Shown here: in pieces, positions 48,331-61,245 of the stretch
Position numbering within the stretch: the stretch's first letter is position 1
Layout of the letters: the number at the start of each line of letters is the position of its first letter
Source: Rosellinia necatrix
Taxonomy: Eukaryota; Ascomycota; Sordariomycetes; Xylariales; Xylariaceae
DNA: 64,000 nt
Direction of reading: 5' to 3'
Assembly (NCBI GenBank): GCA_021209875.1
Contig: JAGYVD010000007.1
Span: 930,001 to 994,000 of the forward strand
Program-made: the position numbers and the translations under genes
The notes under the pieces: generated by a model
Told to the model about the DNA's origin: nothing
Seen by the model: the letters and a program-made list of their open reading frames with translations, nothing else
The model's database searches: none

Positions 48331-50770
48331 ATATAAATATAATAAAACGCCTGTTAAATATTAATTTTAATAAATATTTTAGTTTATATAATATAAACTA
48401 ATATTTATTTAATTAATAATAATAAATATTAATTTTTTTATATTAAAACGTTTAGTTTTTATAGTTAATATATAAACATATTAATTTTTTTTATATAAAT
48501 AATATTAAAACAGTTTAAAAAGATAGCGTAAGCTTGATAAAAATTTTTGTTAAATTATTACAAATATAGTATAAGCAGGTTTTAGTTTTTTTAAATAATA
48601 TTTTATTAAAAGAAACTGTGTTTTAATCTTTTTAAGTCTTAATTTAAAGTCAAGCGGTAATTTATTTTTAGTTTATATAAAAACAGGTTGTTTAAAACAG
48701 CTTTTAAAAAATATTCAGATATTTATAATAAACTTTTAAAATAATGCATTATAAGTTTTTTTAATTTTATTTTGTTTTTAAATAATAGTTTATTTTAGGT
48801 TTTTATTTTTTATTTTTGTTATTTTATTAATTTTATATAATATAATTATATTATAATTTATTATGCTGTTTTATTATAACGTTATATTAAAAGCTATAGC
48901 TTTAATTGTCATAATTTTTATTAATTAATGTTTATATTACTTAATAATATTTTGTTAAAATTAACAAAAATTTTAAGCGTTTTTTAGCGGAGCTTTTGTT
49001 TTAAGCTTAATTTTGCTTATTTTAAAAGCTGGTTGAATTTTTTAGCTTAATATTTTGTTTTATTTTGTATATTTTCTGTATAGTTTTATTTTTTGTTTAA
49101 AACATTTAATAGTTTTAAAGTTTTAATATTTATATTAAAATAGTTTTAAAAAAATATGAACTTTTTAAGCTTGTAATTTTAGTAGTTAATATAGCACTTA
49201 ACTAAATAATTTTTATTATATTTAGTTTAAAATATTTTAAGCTTATATTCTTTTTTGCTATATTTAATTAAATCGATTATTTTTATATTTTACATTTTTT
49301 TAGTTTATTAATTTTTTTAAGCAACGTTTTTTTCATGTTTAAAATGTTTTAATAACTTTTTTATTTGTTTATTAAGGTTTTGAAAATTCAATATTTAAAT
49401 TTTTAGTTGTTTAAAAATAAAAGTTGTTTATATAAAAATTTATTAATATGTTATAATAATCATAATATTTTTTTAATAATTACGTTATATTTTATATTAA
49501 TAATTATTAAGAAAGCTTTTATATGTTTTTTTATATTTTAAAATATAATCTTAAACCTAAATCTATTTATTAAATTGAATTATTATTATATTTATTAAGA
49601 ATAGCCGGCTTAAAACTTGTTATAGTTTTAAATGTTAAATATTTTATTATTGAAGCCATAATATTATATTAATTAAAATATATATATTTCCCGTTATATG
49701 AGCTAAACCTTTAATAAATAATATAAGTTTATTATTTTTATAATATAATTTATAAAAACAGGTTTTTTTAATATATTTTTCAAAAATTAAACAGGACCTT
49801 TTATATTATATTATATTAAATGCTAATATTTTTGTTTAAAAACAGATTAGTTATTATAAGCCTTTTTCTTTTTTATATTAACTTTTTCTATATAGTTTAT
49901 TTTTATAGTTTTTATAAAAATAATATTAATATATATATTCTTTAGTTTATTAGAATTGTTTTTATAAAAATAATTATTGCTATAATATTTTTATTTATAA
50001 TAGATAAAACCTGTATTTTTAAAATAAAAATTTAAATTAATCTAGTTTTAGTTTAATATAAATTTTGTTTTTATTTATTTATTTAATAGCCGGTATTTTT
50101 TATTGTTGTTTTATAATTAATAAACGTTTTTAAATTAAAAATTATTTTTAGCAGCTATAGTTGAAAACTTTTTTCTTTTTTTAAAGCTTTATTTCAAATA
50201 AAGTTTTTTATTATTAATAATTATATAATTATATATATTTATAATAAGCAGTAAAGTTTACTATATTATTATATCGTTAATTTATATGGGATTTATTTAA
50301 ACATTTAACCGAATTATTATATATATTTTATTTAACAAAATTTAAGTTAATTTTTGTTATACTAGTTTAACAAGCAAACTTAATATAGAACAAAATAAAC
50401 TTATTATTTGTTGCTATTTTTAAGTCTTGATATTTAATTTTAGTTTTTTTATATTTATTAAAGTTATTATTAAATAAACATAAAGAGTTTAATATTTTTT
50501 CATTAGTTTTTAATATTACTTTATTATATTTATTAATAATCAAGAGTTTAATATTTTTAAAAACTTTATTTTTTTATATAACTAGTAATATAATCGATTT
50601 TTTTTAATTTATATTCATAATAATTGCTGTTTTTAATAAATTCGTTTTTTAAAAGCATAAATTAATACTTAAATTTTATTTCTGATTTATTTTTATTAAT
50701 TTTTTATTTAAAAACATAAAACGTTTAGATGTTTTAAAAATTAATTTGAATATTTTTTTAAAATATTATA
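48331..50770 (-). mobile_element. Right part of older family-C element C2
   Basis: It aligns in the same orientation with C1 starting at about 44785. Similarity is clear over the first few hundred bases and remains recognisable to at least about 50,400. The right limit is uncertain; a preserved island begins near 50,770. No LTR of C2 was identified. Confidence 0.6.
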
Positions 50771-51130
50771 AGCTCTACATCACCAACAGGGCACACCGCG
50801 CAGTGTAAATAGCATGCATTCTAGGGGGGAGCGTGAGCCTAATACGTATCGCTTTTAGTACAAGGCCGCAGGTAAAGGTGTAGCAAACGTATGCTTATCC
50901 TTTAGCGTTAAATTTAGTATATAGTCGGGCTTAAAAAGCTAGCCGGAAAAATGCCTTATGCTATATATACTATCTACCGACTAAAAAAAAAAAACCTAAT
51001 CTTTTTCTAGTGGCCTGTTGCTATCAGGTAATAGGTAGAATAAATTCAAAGCTATTTTAAGCTCAATATGCCTGAAAGTTGGGGTTATAGAAGGGGAAGT
51101 TGTGTGGTAGAGCCCTGACCCTAGTAGAAC
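50771..51130. other. Preserved island of about 360 bp, unassigned
   Basis: Normal composition, with patches such as GGGCACACCGCGCAGTG and AAGTTGGGGTTATAGAAGGG, interrupted by an A-rich run near 50,990. It has no clear match in the window and no long frame. It may be remnant host DNA or a better-preserved piece of the adjacent family-B copy. Short stretches vaguely resemble Pol III promoter boxes, but not well enough to call a SINE. Confidence 0.5.
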
Positions 51131-51365
51131 CCAATCATTAAAAATTTTAAATTAAATCTTAAAGTAGTTTTTTAATAACTACTAGATCTGCTTAATTAAA
51201 CAAATATTATAATAATTTAGTTTTTTTTTAAATTTTAAATTTTTTTTTTATTTTAATTAAAGTTTAGTTTAAATTAGCTTTAATTCTTTTATTTTTTCAG
51301 CTAAACAAATCCGCTCAACGTATTATTTATATAAAGTTGTTATTAAGATTATTTATTATATTAGC
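51131..51365 (-). mobile_element. Left piece of older family-B element B2
   Basis: Read on the minus strand it aligns with the early interior of B1 at about 52290-52500, including AGCTAATTTAAA and TATAATATTTRTTTAA words. It is continuous with the piece right of B1 once B1 and its TTAGC duplication are removed. Confidence 0.75.
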
Positions 51366-51640
51366 TGTCATGGCCCACAGCCATGATAGCGATCTCTGAT
51401 TGGCTGGCTGGCCGACCGGCCAGCCGATCCCTGATTGGCCACCTGGCTAGGCAGGTACAGGTATGGAGTGGTAAATGTTGTAGGCCAGTTATATAGTAAA
51501 TAGCCAGTAGTATATATAAGTAAGGATTCCGGCCGTCGGCCCTATATATAATATTCTTTTTTTTTTAACCTTAGTTTTTTTTTTTTAATGTATAAATATA
51601 ATTAGGTATTGCTTTAACTGTTATTATTGCAGCTATTATA
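51366..51640 (+). repeat. Family-B 5' LTR of B1
   Basis: The left (outer) half is almost intact, with GGCTGGCTGGCCGACCGGCC. The right (inner) half is mutated. It carries CTGATTGG/CCGATCCCTGATTGG CCAAT-like words and a TATATAAG word, as in a functional LTR promoter. Confidence 0.9.
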
Positions 51641-54600
51641 AAACTAAAGTTTATTTTTTATTGTTTAAAAAAACGTTAAATTCTTTTAAACGATTAATTA
51701 ATTAATTAATATATTAAAACGTTATAACGAAAAAAAAATAATCTAATTTTTTTAGCAAAAACTAAACAATAAATAAATTTTAAAAAAAACAATTTAAATA
51801 AATTAACGCCCCAGAACATTAGTCGATATAATTACTGCAAACTTTATCGCTAGCTTTTAAAGTTTATAAAGTTAGCGTTATAAATAAATAACATTAATAC
51901 AGTAAAATATTTTAAACATAAAAATAATAGTTATAATAAAAACAAAAGCAAAAATAAATAAATTTATTAATATTTCTATACTAAAATTATACCGGTTAAA
52001 ATAATAATTAAAGCTTGTATATAGCTAGCTTTTATAAAAATTTATAAAAATTTTATAAAATAAATAAATACTAATACAGCTTATTTTATTATTAATAAAG
52101 AATTTAAAATAATATTTGTAGCAATAACGCTTGAAAAAAAAACATGCATTTTTATTATAAAATAGCTTTCTAAACTTTTAATAGTTTATAAAACTAGTTT
52201 ATAACTACTTTAAAAAATATATTATAAATTTAAAAATTGTTTATTGTTTACTAGTGCTGCTTAAAATATTTTAAAAATATTATTAATTTAATAAATAAAA
52301 TAAATAATAACATTATATAAATATTATATTAAATAAACTAGTTTAGCTTATAAAATGAAAAAATTGCAGCTAATTTAAATTACGTTTTAATTAAAACAAA
52401 CAAAAAATTAAATCGTTATAATATTTATTTAACTAAATAAAATATTTAACAGTTGTTGAAAAATTATATTTAAGTTAAATTTAAACATTTTTAACTTATA
52501 AGATATTAAAAAAAAGTTAAAATTAATTTTTAAAGCTGTAAAACTATTAGTTTTTATAAATAAAAAGCTAATAAATAATAAAACAAAAATAAAATTTAAG
52601 CATTAGTTTATATTTTTAAAAAATAAACTTATTAAAAACTGCGATTATTTTTAATATAAATTAAAAAGAATCGATTATATTGCCAGCTATATAAAAAATA
52701 AAGCTTTAAAAAGCTTTATGCTGTTTATTATTAATAACTACAGCAAACTGATACTAAAAACTAGCTAAAATGTTTTAAACTATTTTTTTTATTTTATAAT
52801 AATTTTAATAAATATAAAAAACCTAAAATTAAATATTAAAAGTTAAAAATAGCTGTAAACAATAAATTTATTTTATTTTATATTAAGTTTGCTTAATAAG
52901 CCGGCATTATATAAATTAACTTAAAAAATTTAAAACAAAATATATATTATAAATTATATAATAATATAATAAACCTTACTACTTACTGCAAATATATATA
53001 GTTATATAACTATTAGCAGGAAAAAATTTTTATTTGAAATAAGGCCTTATAAAAAAGAAAATCTGAAAAAAAATAAAAAGCTGGAAAAAACTTTAACTTA
53101 AGCTGCTTAAAGTAGCCTCCGACTTAAAAACGGTTATATATTAAAAAACAACAATAAAAGCGTCACTATTATTAAACAAGGAAAAAATAAAACAAAAATC
53201 TATGGTAAGCTAAAATTAAACTAGATTAAAATTTTTATTTTAAAAGAAAAATATTTTATTTATTATAAATAAAAATATTACAGCAATAATTTTTATAAAA
53301 GCAACTTCAACCGATTAAATAATATACGCGTTAGCACTATTTTTATAAAAACTATAAAAATAAATTATATAAAAGGAAAATATAAAAAAAAAAACAACTT
53401 AAAATAAATAAATTTTTTTTAAAAAGAAAATATTAATATTTGATATAATATAATATAAAAAATCCTGTTTAACTTTTTAAAAACTTTTAGAAAAAACCTG
53501 TTTTTATAAATTATATTGTAATAAATAATAAACTTATACTATATATTAAAGCTTTAGTTAATATAAAAATAAAATATATATTTTAATTAACATAATTTTA
53601 CTATTTAAATGATAAAATATTTAAAACTTAAAACTATAACAGATGTTAAACTGGCTATTATTACTAAATATAACAGCAATTTAACTTAATAAATAAACCT
53701 GGTTTTAAAAATATTTAAATAAAATATAAAAAAATAAGATAAAAAGCTTTTTAATAATAGTTAATATAAAATATAACATAATTATTAAAAAGAAATAATG
53801 TAATTATTACAACGTATTAATAAATTTCTTATATAAACAATTTTTTGTTGTTAAATAATTAAAAACAAAAATATTAAGCTTTCAAAATTTTAATAAATAA
53901 AATAAGCAATTTATTAAAATATTTTAAACATTAAAAAAACGTTGTTTTAAAAAAAAAGCTAATAAACCGCGAAAATAACAAACGTAAAAATAAGCAACTT
54001 AATTAAAAGCAGCAAAAAAAAAACCTGTAAAAATAAAGCATTTTAAACCAAATATAACAAAAAATCACTTAGCTAAAAATTAAGCTAATTATGAATAATA
54101 TAAATTTAAAAAGTTTTTAAACTTATTTTGGTAGTTATTTTAAAGCTTTAAAACTAATACTTATTTTAAATAAAACATAAAAATATATAAAGAATATATA
54201 AAATAAAAAGAATCTCAAGCAAAAATAAAAATTTTAATTTAATTTTAAAAACAGTAAAAATTAAACTAAAAACAGAAGCTCTGCTTAAAAAAAATACTTA
54301 AAAGCTGTACTAACTTTAGTAAAACATTATTAAATAATATAAATATTAACTCATAAAAATTATAAGGATTAAAACTATAGCTTTTAATATAACGCTATAA
54401 TAAAACAGCATAATATATTATAATATAACAACGTTATATAAAATAAATAAAATAATAAAACAAAAAAAAACAGAAAACTTAAAACAAATTATTAAATAAA
54501 AATAAAACAAAACTAAAAAAAAACTTATTATAAATTATTTTTAAAGCTTACTATAAATATTTAAATTTTTTTTAAAAGCTGTTTTAAACAACTTATTTTT

Positions 54601-57600
54601 ATATAAACTAAAAATTAACTACTGTTTAATACTAAATTAAAATCTAAAATTATTAAAATATAGCTTTTTATATAAAACACTATTTAAAAAAGCTAAAACG
54701 TATTAGCAGTATATTTATAATAATTTAATAGAAAGATTTATAAAGCTTATGCTAGCTTTTTAAACAGTTTTATATTTTTTACACGTAAAAACAACTGGGT
54801 TTTTATATTTATACATGAATTATAAAAAACTAAATATTTATTACTGCTAATTAAAAAAATATTATCCTGTATAACATAAGCTAAAATATTTATAAAAATT
54901 AATATTACATAAGTATTTTATTATATTTACATTATAAAAAAAAAATACAGAAGTTAACAATTTTTTAAACTTAATATAAAGCTTATTAATTTAAAATATT
55001 ATTTTTTAAGGTAATTAACGGGCCAGCTAGTTTTTAAAAATATATTAATAATATATTGCAAAAATATTTAAATATTTTTATATAGCTTATATTAATAATA
55101 TTTGAATTTATTTAAACAATAAACTAAAATATTAGTATTATATTAATAAAATGCTGCAACATTTTCAAAAAACAGAACTATAAGCTGACTTAAAAAAATG
55201 TAAATTTTATATAAAAAAACCAAGTTTTTAAATTTATTATTAAAACTAAAAAAATAAAAGTTAATTTTAATAAAATTAAAATTATTTCTAGCTAAAACGC
55301 GTGTATAAAAGGAAAACATTATTAAAAATATATATTTGTTTTAAGCTTTTATAACTTTTATAAAAATGTTGCTTGAAAATATAATTAAATAGCTAAACTA
55401 TTAAATAATTTAATTTATATAAAAGCTGATTTGATTTAATTAAAAGCTTATTAAAATATATTTAAAACATTAAAAACATGCTAATTAATATATTAATATT
55501 AAAACATTTTATTTACACAAATAAAACATAAATAAAAATAAACGCGTTTAATAAAATAACAGCTGGCGTATTATTATAATAAAAACAATAAATAATTTGT
55601 AGCAGCTAATTATATGTTATTTATAAACTTTTATAATATAAAATTAAACTACAGCATTTATAACAAAAAAATATTAGCTGTTATTAAAAAACTATTATAT
55701 TAAAAACAAAGTTAATAAACTTATAATAATTACAGCTGTTTTTAATTATTATAAATTATATTATATAAAAATATTTCGGCGCAAAATATTTTTAAGTTTA
55801 AAACAAGCTAAATAAGCTAAATTAATCGTATATTATAACTTTAATATTATATATTATTTCAAATTAAAAAATATAACAACAAAATATTTTTTAAAAGTAA
55901 TAAAAACTTGAAAATATAAAAACAACTGAAAAACAAACAGAAAACTATAGCTTTTTTAAGCCGGCAACTTTTAAAATAAAAATATATATATAAAATATAT
56001 ATTATAAAAAGTTATAATTTTATTATTATTAAAAGTAATATTTATAAACGTAGCATTAAAAATAAATTAATATAATATTAGTTTAAACAAATATTAAAAA
56101 AGCCTGGGCTAATAAAAACTTTAATTAATTAATATTAAAAACTTATTATTATAAAAAAAAATTAGTTATTTTTAAATTAAAGAACTTATAAAGTTAAATA
56201 ATTAAAAAGTTTATATAAAGCTAGCAATAATATATTTAAGTTATAAAAAATAAAACGTTTAATATTTTAACGTTATTAATAGCTAAAGCTATATGATAAA
56301 ATAAATTAATATATAATAAACTATTTTTAATACTTTATAAGATTTTTTATAATAAAACATTAAAAAAACTAATTTTATTACTAATATTGAAATATGTTTA
56401 ATAATATATGATAATTAATGTTAAAAATCTATTTAAAAACAAATATAAAAATAATATAACTTTATATATAATAAATAAAGTATTAAAACTAATAGAAATA
56501 ATTATATATAAAAATCTATAATAATAAAAACGCTGCTAAAATATATTATAAAAGCTTTTATTAAATATATAAATAGCTGAAAATAATAGTTAATAATAAG
56601 AAAAAATAATTTATTGCTAATTTTATGAATAAGCTATTCAAAATATATAATATAAAACTAGATTTTTTATAACAAAATATTGTTAATTAATAAAATAAAT
56701 AAAATAAATAAAAATAATATATTAATTATTTTTAAAAAACTAGTTGAAAATATTACTAGTTTTAAAAATAGTTTAAATATTTTTATTTTATAAAATGCTA
56801 AAAAACTATTTTAAAAAATATTAATAAAAATGCTAATAAATATAACATTTATTGAAAAAGGTGAAAGAAAAATAAAATATTTATAAAAAACTAACAAAAA
56901 ACCTGTTTTTAAAAAATATAAACATTTATAAAAAAATCTGTAACTATATTAAAAAATAAAAATATAAATATCAAAGGTATAAAAATAAATAATTATATAA
57001 GGTAATAAATATTAACAAAACTTAGATTTTATAATTAAAAACTATATATTTATATTAAAAAAATTAAACTATTTAATAATATAACAAGCTTATAAAATTA
57101 TTAATATTCAAACTAATCTTTTCAATATATTTAACCTAAAATTGCTAGCAATATAACAAAAAACTATTAATTTTATATTAAATAATTATAAAAATATATA
57201 AATAATCTGCTGTTTAAAAAAAATGTTTTAATTAAAAAAATAGTTAACAAAGCGCTAAAAAAAAAAATTAAATTTTATTATTAAAAATCTAAAAAAAATA
57301 TTTTATAAAATATTTTAAACAAGCTAAAAATATAATAATAATTAATATTTAACAGCTGATCTAAAACATATTTTAATTAAACTAAAGAAATATTATAAAA
57401 ATATTAAAAAAAATAAAGCCGCTAAAACAATTATAAAAATAAATTAAAACAGCTGAAAAAATATATTTGTTAAAACATATAATAATAATAATATATTATA
57501 AAATAAAATATAGCTAAAATTATAAATACAACATAAATAATATAGTAAATAACTTAATTAAAAAATAAATTAAATAAAAATTAATTAATTAACATAATAA

Positions 57601-57803
57601 ACAAAATTAAAAATTAAAAACTTTTAATTTTTAATTAATTATATACGCCGCAAGTATTTTTTTACTGCTTAAAAGTATTAATTTAAATATTACTAGTTTA
57701 AGCTTTAAATATAACATAAACAATTTAAAAATTAGCTGAATATATTTTGAGCTTTATGTGCAGCTAAAAACTTAGGCCAAATTCTTTTATAAAAAAAAAA
57801 GAT

Positions 57804-58076
57804 TATTATAGTTTACAGCTGTAATAGCAATTTTTAATTAGCTAGCTAGCCGACCGGCCAGCCGATCTCTGATTAGCCACCTAGCTAAACAGGTACAAGT
57901 ATAGAGTAGTAAATATAGTAAGCTAGTTATATAATAAATAGCTAGTGGTATATATAAGTAGAAATTCCGGCCGTTAGCCCTGTATATAATGTTTTTTTTT
58001 TTTTAACTTTGGTTTTTTGTTTAATATATATATATAATTAGGCATTGCTCTAACTGCTGTTATTGCAGCTGTTATA
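57804..58076 (+). repeat. Family-B 3' LTR of B1
   Basis: The left (inner) end is heavily mutated (TATTATAGTTTACAGCTGTAA). The right (outer) end is better preserved (GGCATTGCTCTAACTGCTG). Confidence 0.9.
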
Positions 58077-58504
58077 TTAGCAACGTTTTTTTTAAAATAT
58101 TTTAAGCAGCGCTTATAAATAAAAAGCAATGTTTAAACTGATAATATATATTTTTAAAATAGTTTTAAACTAATTTTATAAATTATTAAAAGTTTATAAT
58201 GCTATTTTATAAAAAAAATGCATGTTTTTTCTTATTTATTATTGCAGCAAAAACAATTTTTAATTATCTGTTTATAATAAAATAAACAGCGTTAATTTTA
58301 ACTTGTTTTATAAAGTTTTTATAAAGTTTTATAACAGCTAGCTGTACATATATTTTAATTATTACTGCTGATAGTATAATTTCAATATAAAAATATTAAT
58401 AAGTTTATTTTTTTTATATTTAGTTTTATTATAATTTTTATTTTTTTAGTTAAAGCGTTTAGCTGTATTCATATTATTATTTTATAACGTTAGCTTTATA
58501 GTAT
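58077..58504 (-). mobile_element. Right piece of older family-B element B2
   Basis: Read on the minus strand it aligns with B1 at about 51870-52290, including CATGCATTTTT.TTATAAAATAGC and GCTGCTTAAAATATTTTAAAAA. It begins with the B1 target duplication TTAGC and runs up to the mutated family-D copy. No LTR of B2 was recognised further right. Confidence 0.8.
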
Positions 58505-58508
58505 GGAT

Positions 58509-58655
58509 TACTAGGGGTAGTGTAGTTTAAGTCTATAAAATATAATATAGATTAAATAAAAGCTTTTTTAAGCCAAAGTACTTTATTTAAGCTATATAAT
58601 CTTTATTTAGCTAGCTCTGCTAACTAAATAAAAAGCCCTTTTTTTAACTATGTTA
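58509..58655. repeat. RIP-mutated copy of the family-D element
   Basis: It aligns with 40850-41024 from TACTAGGGGTAGTG to the TGTCA end (here TGTTA). It lacks most of the 14-bp hairpin (about 24-28 bp missing) and has many C-to-T and G-to-A changes. Flanks TGGAT and AATGC do not match. Confidence 0.7.
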
Positions 58656-61154
58656 AATGCTAGAGCTATAATAAAATGATATTATTTTTAATAACTATAT
58701 AACTTTTTTTTACTGTTTATAAAGTTAGCTATAGCTTTTTTTTAATTTTTTTAGGTAAAGTTTATTTTTTTTTAATTTTAATATTTTTTAATTAATTTTT
58801 TAGTACTACGTAGTTATTACTTTGATTTTTATTAGTTATTTTTATAATTGTATTTTTCTTAATTAATAAAATAATTAATTTTATTTTTAATAGGGTTTAT
58901 TTAGTGCTTAAAATTATTTTAATTTTACATAAAAATTATTTTTTTAATTTCTGTTTTTAAACATTAGGCCTAGTGCTAATATTTTTGATGAAAAATTCTT
59001 GCTTATATTTTTAAAAATAAATATATAATTGAAATAATAAAATAAATATTAAAAGTTTTAGCAACTTTAATTTATAAGCTAACTTACTAACTTTTTTTTA
59101 ATTTTTTATAGTTTTATATATTGTTAAAAATACTTTCGAAATAGCTTTTAAAAAAAAATAATATGTTAAATAAAACTTTAAATATATTTTATTGTTTATA
59201 TTAAATTTTATTAATTTATATTTATTATTATAAGATTATTTTATATGTGCTGCGGGAAAATATATAGCTAATTTTATGTTTTTATAAAATGTTCTTATAT
59301 AAATTCAATATTTTTAATAATTATATTTATTTTATATTAACAAGGATCTTATTTAGTTTAAATAAATAGAATTTAAAAAGTTTTAAATATGTTTTATTTA
59401 AGTTCTACTGCAAAAATAACAATATATATATTCATTTATAGTTCAAATATATATATATATCATATTAAATAATAATTTCTACAGCTTAATTTTTTGTTTA
59501 AATAGTTTATTATTGTATAAATAATAAAAGTTATGATTAAAAGTTTTATTTTTATAGCTTTTAAAGCTTTACTTGAAATTTAAAAATAAATTTATAATTT
59601 TAATTTAGAATAATGCTGCTTAATACGCTTTAATTAAATAATAAAATTGTTTATCTAATACATTTATTTAATATTTAATAAAATATTTTTAGTATTGAAT
59701 ATAAATAATAAATATTTTAATATAATATATATTATTATTATTAATATATTATAATAATTAAAAATTTTTATTGTTATAGTGTAACTAAAAATCATATTTT
59801 AAGTAAGCTTATAATAAGATTTATTATGATTGTTTTATTAGCTTAATATTTTCTAGTTGAATAAATTAATAATTATTATACAGCGTTTTTTGCTAAGATT
59901 ATAGAGCTTATATTTATTATAATAATTTAAATATGTTTTTATTTTATAAAATTTTAACTTAATTAAATAAAGCTTTAGTTTTTCTATTATATATTATTTG
60001 TTAAAATAATATTTATTATTATATATTATAATTAAAAATTTAACTATTTATTTTTAAAAATATATAATTTACGCTTATTCTTTTTCTAATTAATATCACA
60101 TAATAAATTATTTATAATTATAACAAAATATCTAAGCTTAAAAATTTTATAACGTTCTTAATATTTTTATAAATCGTTTTTAAAACTTTTTAATATTTAC
60201 AATTTTAATATAATCTGTTATAATTTTAATTTTTATTATTTTTAAATATATTATTTATATATTACTTAATACTAGTTTTGTATTTATTTAAATTATTTTT
60301 GTTTAGTATTTATTAAATGAGTAATATTTTGTATTTGATTAAATATATGAATAATAAAGTTTAGTCCGTTTAATATATAATATATTTATAGTTTATATTA
60401 TAATAAATATATAAACATATTAATTAAACGTTTATTTATACTGTTTATAAACATATTATGAAGCCTAATTTAGTTTAATATGCTTTTTATTATTAAATAA
60501 TTAATAAAAACAACTATTAAGTTTATTAAAGGTTAAATTATATAAACTATTTTTAGGTTAAAAGTTTATATTTTAACTTTAATTATAATATATAATAATT
60601 TAAAAATATTACTAGCCAAATTTATATATTTAAAATTACTAATTTTAGTTTTTATATATATTTATTTTTAATATAAAACAACATTATTTTAAAGCTTTTT
60701 TTAACAAGCTATTTCTTTATATATATAATATTTTTGTAAAGTTATAAGAATAAAATATGACATATAAATAAATGAAGTTTTAAAAGCTTTAAATAACGTT
60801 ATTTTAGCTATAATTAGTGTAAAAATATAAATTAATAATATATTTAATATTTACTACAGTTATTATCCTTATATTGTTTTATTTTATATTTTTATAAAAG
60901 TTTGATAATTTTAATATAATATAATAATAATATGTAAAAAAATCCTGTGTCTTTTAAATATTATTTTAAAACTTTTAACTAATTTAAAAATTTAAACTTT
61001 TTAAATACTGCTAGTTGTTCTTTTATTATTAATAAATTTAAACGTTTATTTAAAAGGTTAACAGTTTAATAAGGAAATATATAATGAAGGTTTTTTTTTT
61101 ATTAAACAGTATAAAAATATTATATAAATAAACTAAATTATAAAGCCATCCTGG

Positions 61155-61245
61155 CAGAACCTTTCTTTTGGGAAACCTTCCTTTAGAAAGCCTTCCTTTT
61201 AAAAGCTTTCTTTAATAAAGCTTTTTTTTCGGAAAACTTTTAAAA
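61155..61245. repeat. Degenerate ~16-bp tandem repeat
   Basis: About five imperfect units of the form GAAA-CCTTCCTTTT. Units become progressively more T-rich toward the right. Confidence 0.6.

Larger units (their letters stand above)
51366..58076 (+). mobile_element. Family-B LTR retrotransposon B1, full length, nested in B2
   Basis: 6,711 bp. LTRs are 51366-51640 (275 bp) and 57804-58076 (273 bp). They start TGTCATGGCCCACAGCC and end GCAGCTATTATA, where the original end was probably ACA. Exact TTAGC duplications lie at 51361-51365 and 58077-58081. A purine-rich tract (A10GA, about 57791-57802) directly before the right LTR and an A-rich plus strand give the orientation. The LTR has a TATATAAG word near 51510 that may be its promoter. 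The interior should encode Gag-Pol, but every frame is broken. Confidence 0.92.

Noticed and set aside
50771..51130. A tRNA-derived SINE
   Set aside because: Some words resemble A and B boxes, but neither box fits well, and there is no tail or duplication.
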